A DNA stretch of 64,000 nt, from the NCBI GenBank assembly GCA_905182995.1, contig CAJJDP010000045.1:5483-69482 (forward strand). The letters are read 5' to 3'. Positions 63,460 to 64,000 of this stretch are shown here, one piece after another. The stretch comes from Paramecium octaurelia (taxonomy: Eukaryota > Ciliophora > Oligohymenophorea > Peniculida > Parameciidae). The notes beneath the pieces are model-generated. The model did not search any database. It was not told the DNA's origin and was given only the letters and a program-made list of their open reading frames with translations. Numbering within the stretch: position 1 is the first letter of the stretch; each line of letters begins with the position of its first letter. A program made the position numbers and the translations under genes.

Positions 63460-63700
63460 AGATTTTTTAATATTTTAATTAAATTAATTCTATATGTTAT
63501 ATCCAAAATACTTAAACCCATACTAGAGATTTAACAAATAGTATTTAGAACAATTAACCAAAATAAATATTATGTGCTTTTAATATTGAAATTTTTTAAT
63601 TAAACCTTAAATATTTTTAATTAAACTTAGAATTTAACTCGCTTGTAAAAAATTTATATTTTAACATAATATAATCATTTTGTTTAGCCAAAGTCAAATC
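63460..63700. other. Short intergenic stretch
   Basis: AT-rich gap between two plus-strand genes. No motif recognised. Confidence 0.5.
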
Positions 63701-63955
63701 ATGCCCATAAAGACTACAATGACTTAAAGAAGATTTTAATAGATGAATCGTTCTAATTAAAATTATTATTATGTCACTTGCATTAACAGTTTATCAGAAG
63801 TATAAGTGAAATATCCTAACTCATAGGACACATTTGTTTTATTGAAGTCTCAATAATCATATAAGCTTTATTCAAAACCATTCCGTTATAGTTTGATCAA
63901 TAAGAGTTTAGAATTAAACTAATCTCGGAGATCTGAAATTTAAGAATCCCTTTGA
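63701..63955 (+). CDS. Small basic polar protein
   Basis: A single 84-residue frame from ATG to TGA. It starts MPIKTTMTQRRFQQMNRSNQ and continues with NYYYVTCINSLSEVQVKYPN and LLKSQQSYKLYSKPFRYSLI. It is basic and rich in Gln, Ser, Asn and Tyr, without signal peptide or membrane span. No domain recognised. Spacing to the upstream gene (241 bp) and a clean start support a real short gene. It could also be the first exon of a longer gene running past the window, since the TGA at 63953-63955 is close to the edge. Confidence 0.55.
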
Positions 63956-64000
63956 AAGATTCAAATAATTTTAAGTAATTTTAATATAAAATTAATTAAT

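Noticed and set aside
1-64000. CRISPR arrays, bacterial operons, ribosome binding sites, insertion sequences, tRNA or rRNA genes
   Set aside because: The window is eukaryotic nuclear DNA; no regularly spaced repeats, transposase, or tRNA/rRNA-like segments were seen by eye, although a short tRNA could be missed without a covariance search.

Overview
This window reads as macronuclear-type nuclear DNA of a ciliate, most probably a Paramecium-like species. It is very AT-rich. Every convincing gene reads TAA and TAG as glutamine and ends only at TGA (ciliate code 6). Genes are cut by tiny GT..AG introns, 20 to 39 nt, mostly 22-28. With the standard code only meaningless fragments of at most 120 codons appear. 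With code 6 and short-intron splicing, about fifteen substantial genes come out. All exon maps were made by eye. In most cases the summed exon length is an exact multiple of three and both sides of each junction make sense together.

Left part (1-36.3 kb): sparse and patchy. It holds a 12-repeat WD40 protein with a possible dual-acylation start (1541-3962), a few small poorly known genes, a 1301-residue type I membrane protein (8736-12664), a gene made of MORN-like repeats with one repeat per exon (20964-23213), a frameshifted WD40 pseudogene related to the first gene (25946-26620, minus), and a ~9.2 kb minus-strand gene for a secreted cysteine-rich, REJ-like, multi-pass receptor (27048-36291). 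A 1982-base exact direct repeat separated by a single N (14919-16900 and 16902-18883) looks like a scaffolding error. Long stretches here contain only gene-like scraps.

Right part (37.2-64 kb): compact, with gaps from tens of bases to about 1 kb. In order: a 135-residue protein (minus), a membrane RING-H2 ubiquitin ligase (minus), a membrane histidine-kinase-like protein with a degenerate receiver domain (plus), a small cysteine-rich surface protein (plus), a multi-pass membrane protein (plus), a 3496-residue dynein heavy chain (plus), a small doubtful minus gene, an acidic/Gln-rich coiled-coil protein (plus), a pseudokinase-like protein (minus, tail to tail with the previous gene), a two-span membrane protein (plus) and an 84-residue protein (plus).

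The standout is the dynein heavy chain. Linker, AAA ring, stalk and C-terminal domain are recognisable in an open frame with one 25-nt intron. However, AAA1, the module that powers normal dyneins, has no Walker A or Walker B motif, AAA3 and AAA4 have altered P-loops, and the stalk tip is far shorter than usual. Together with the pseudokinase and the receiver domain that lacks its phospho-acceptor aspartate, the window carries three apparently catalytically dead members of normally active families within 20 kb.
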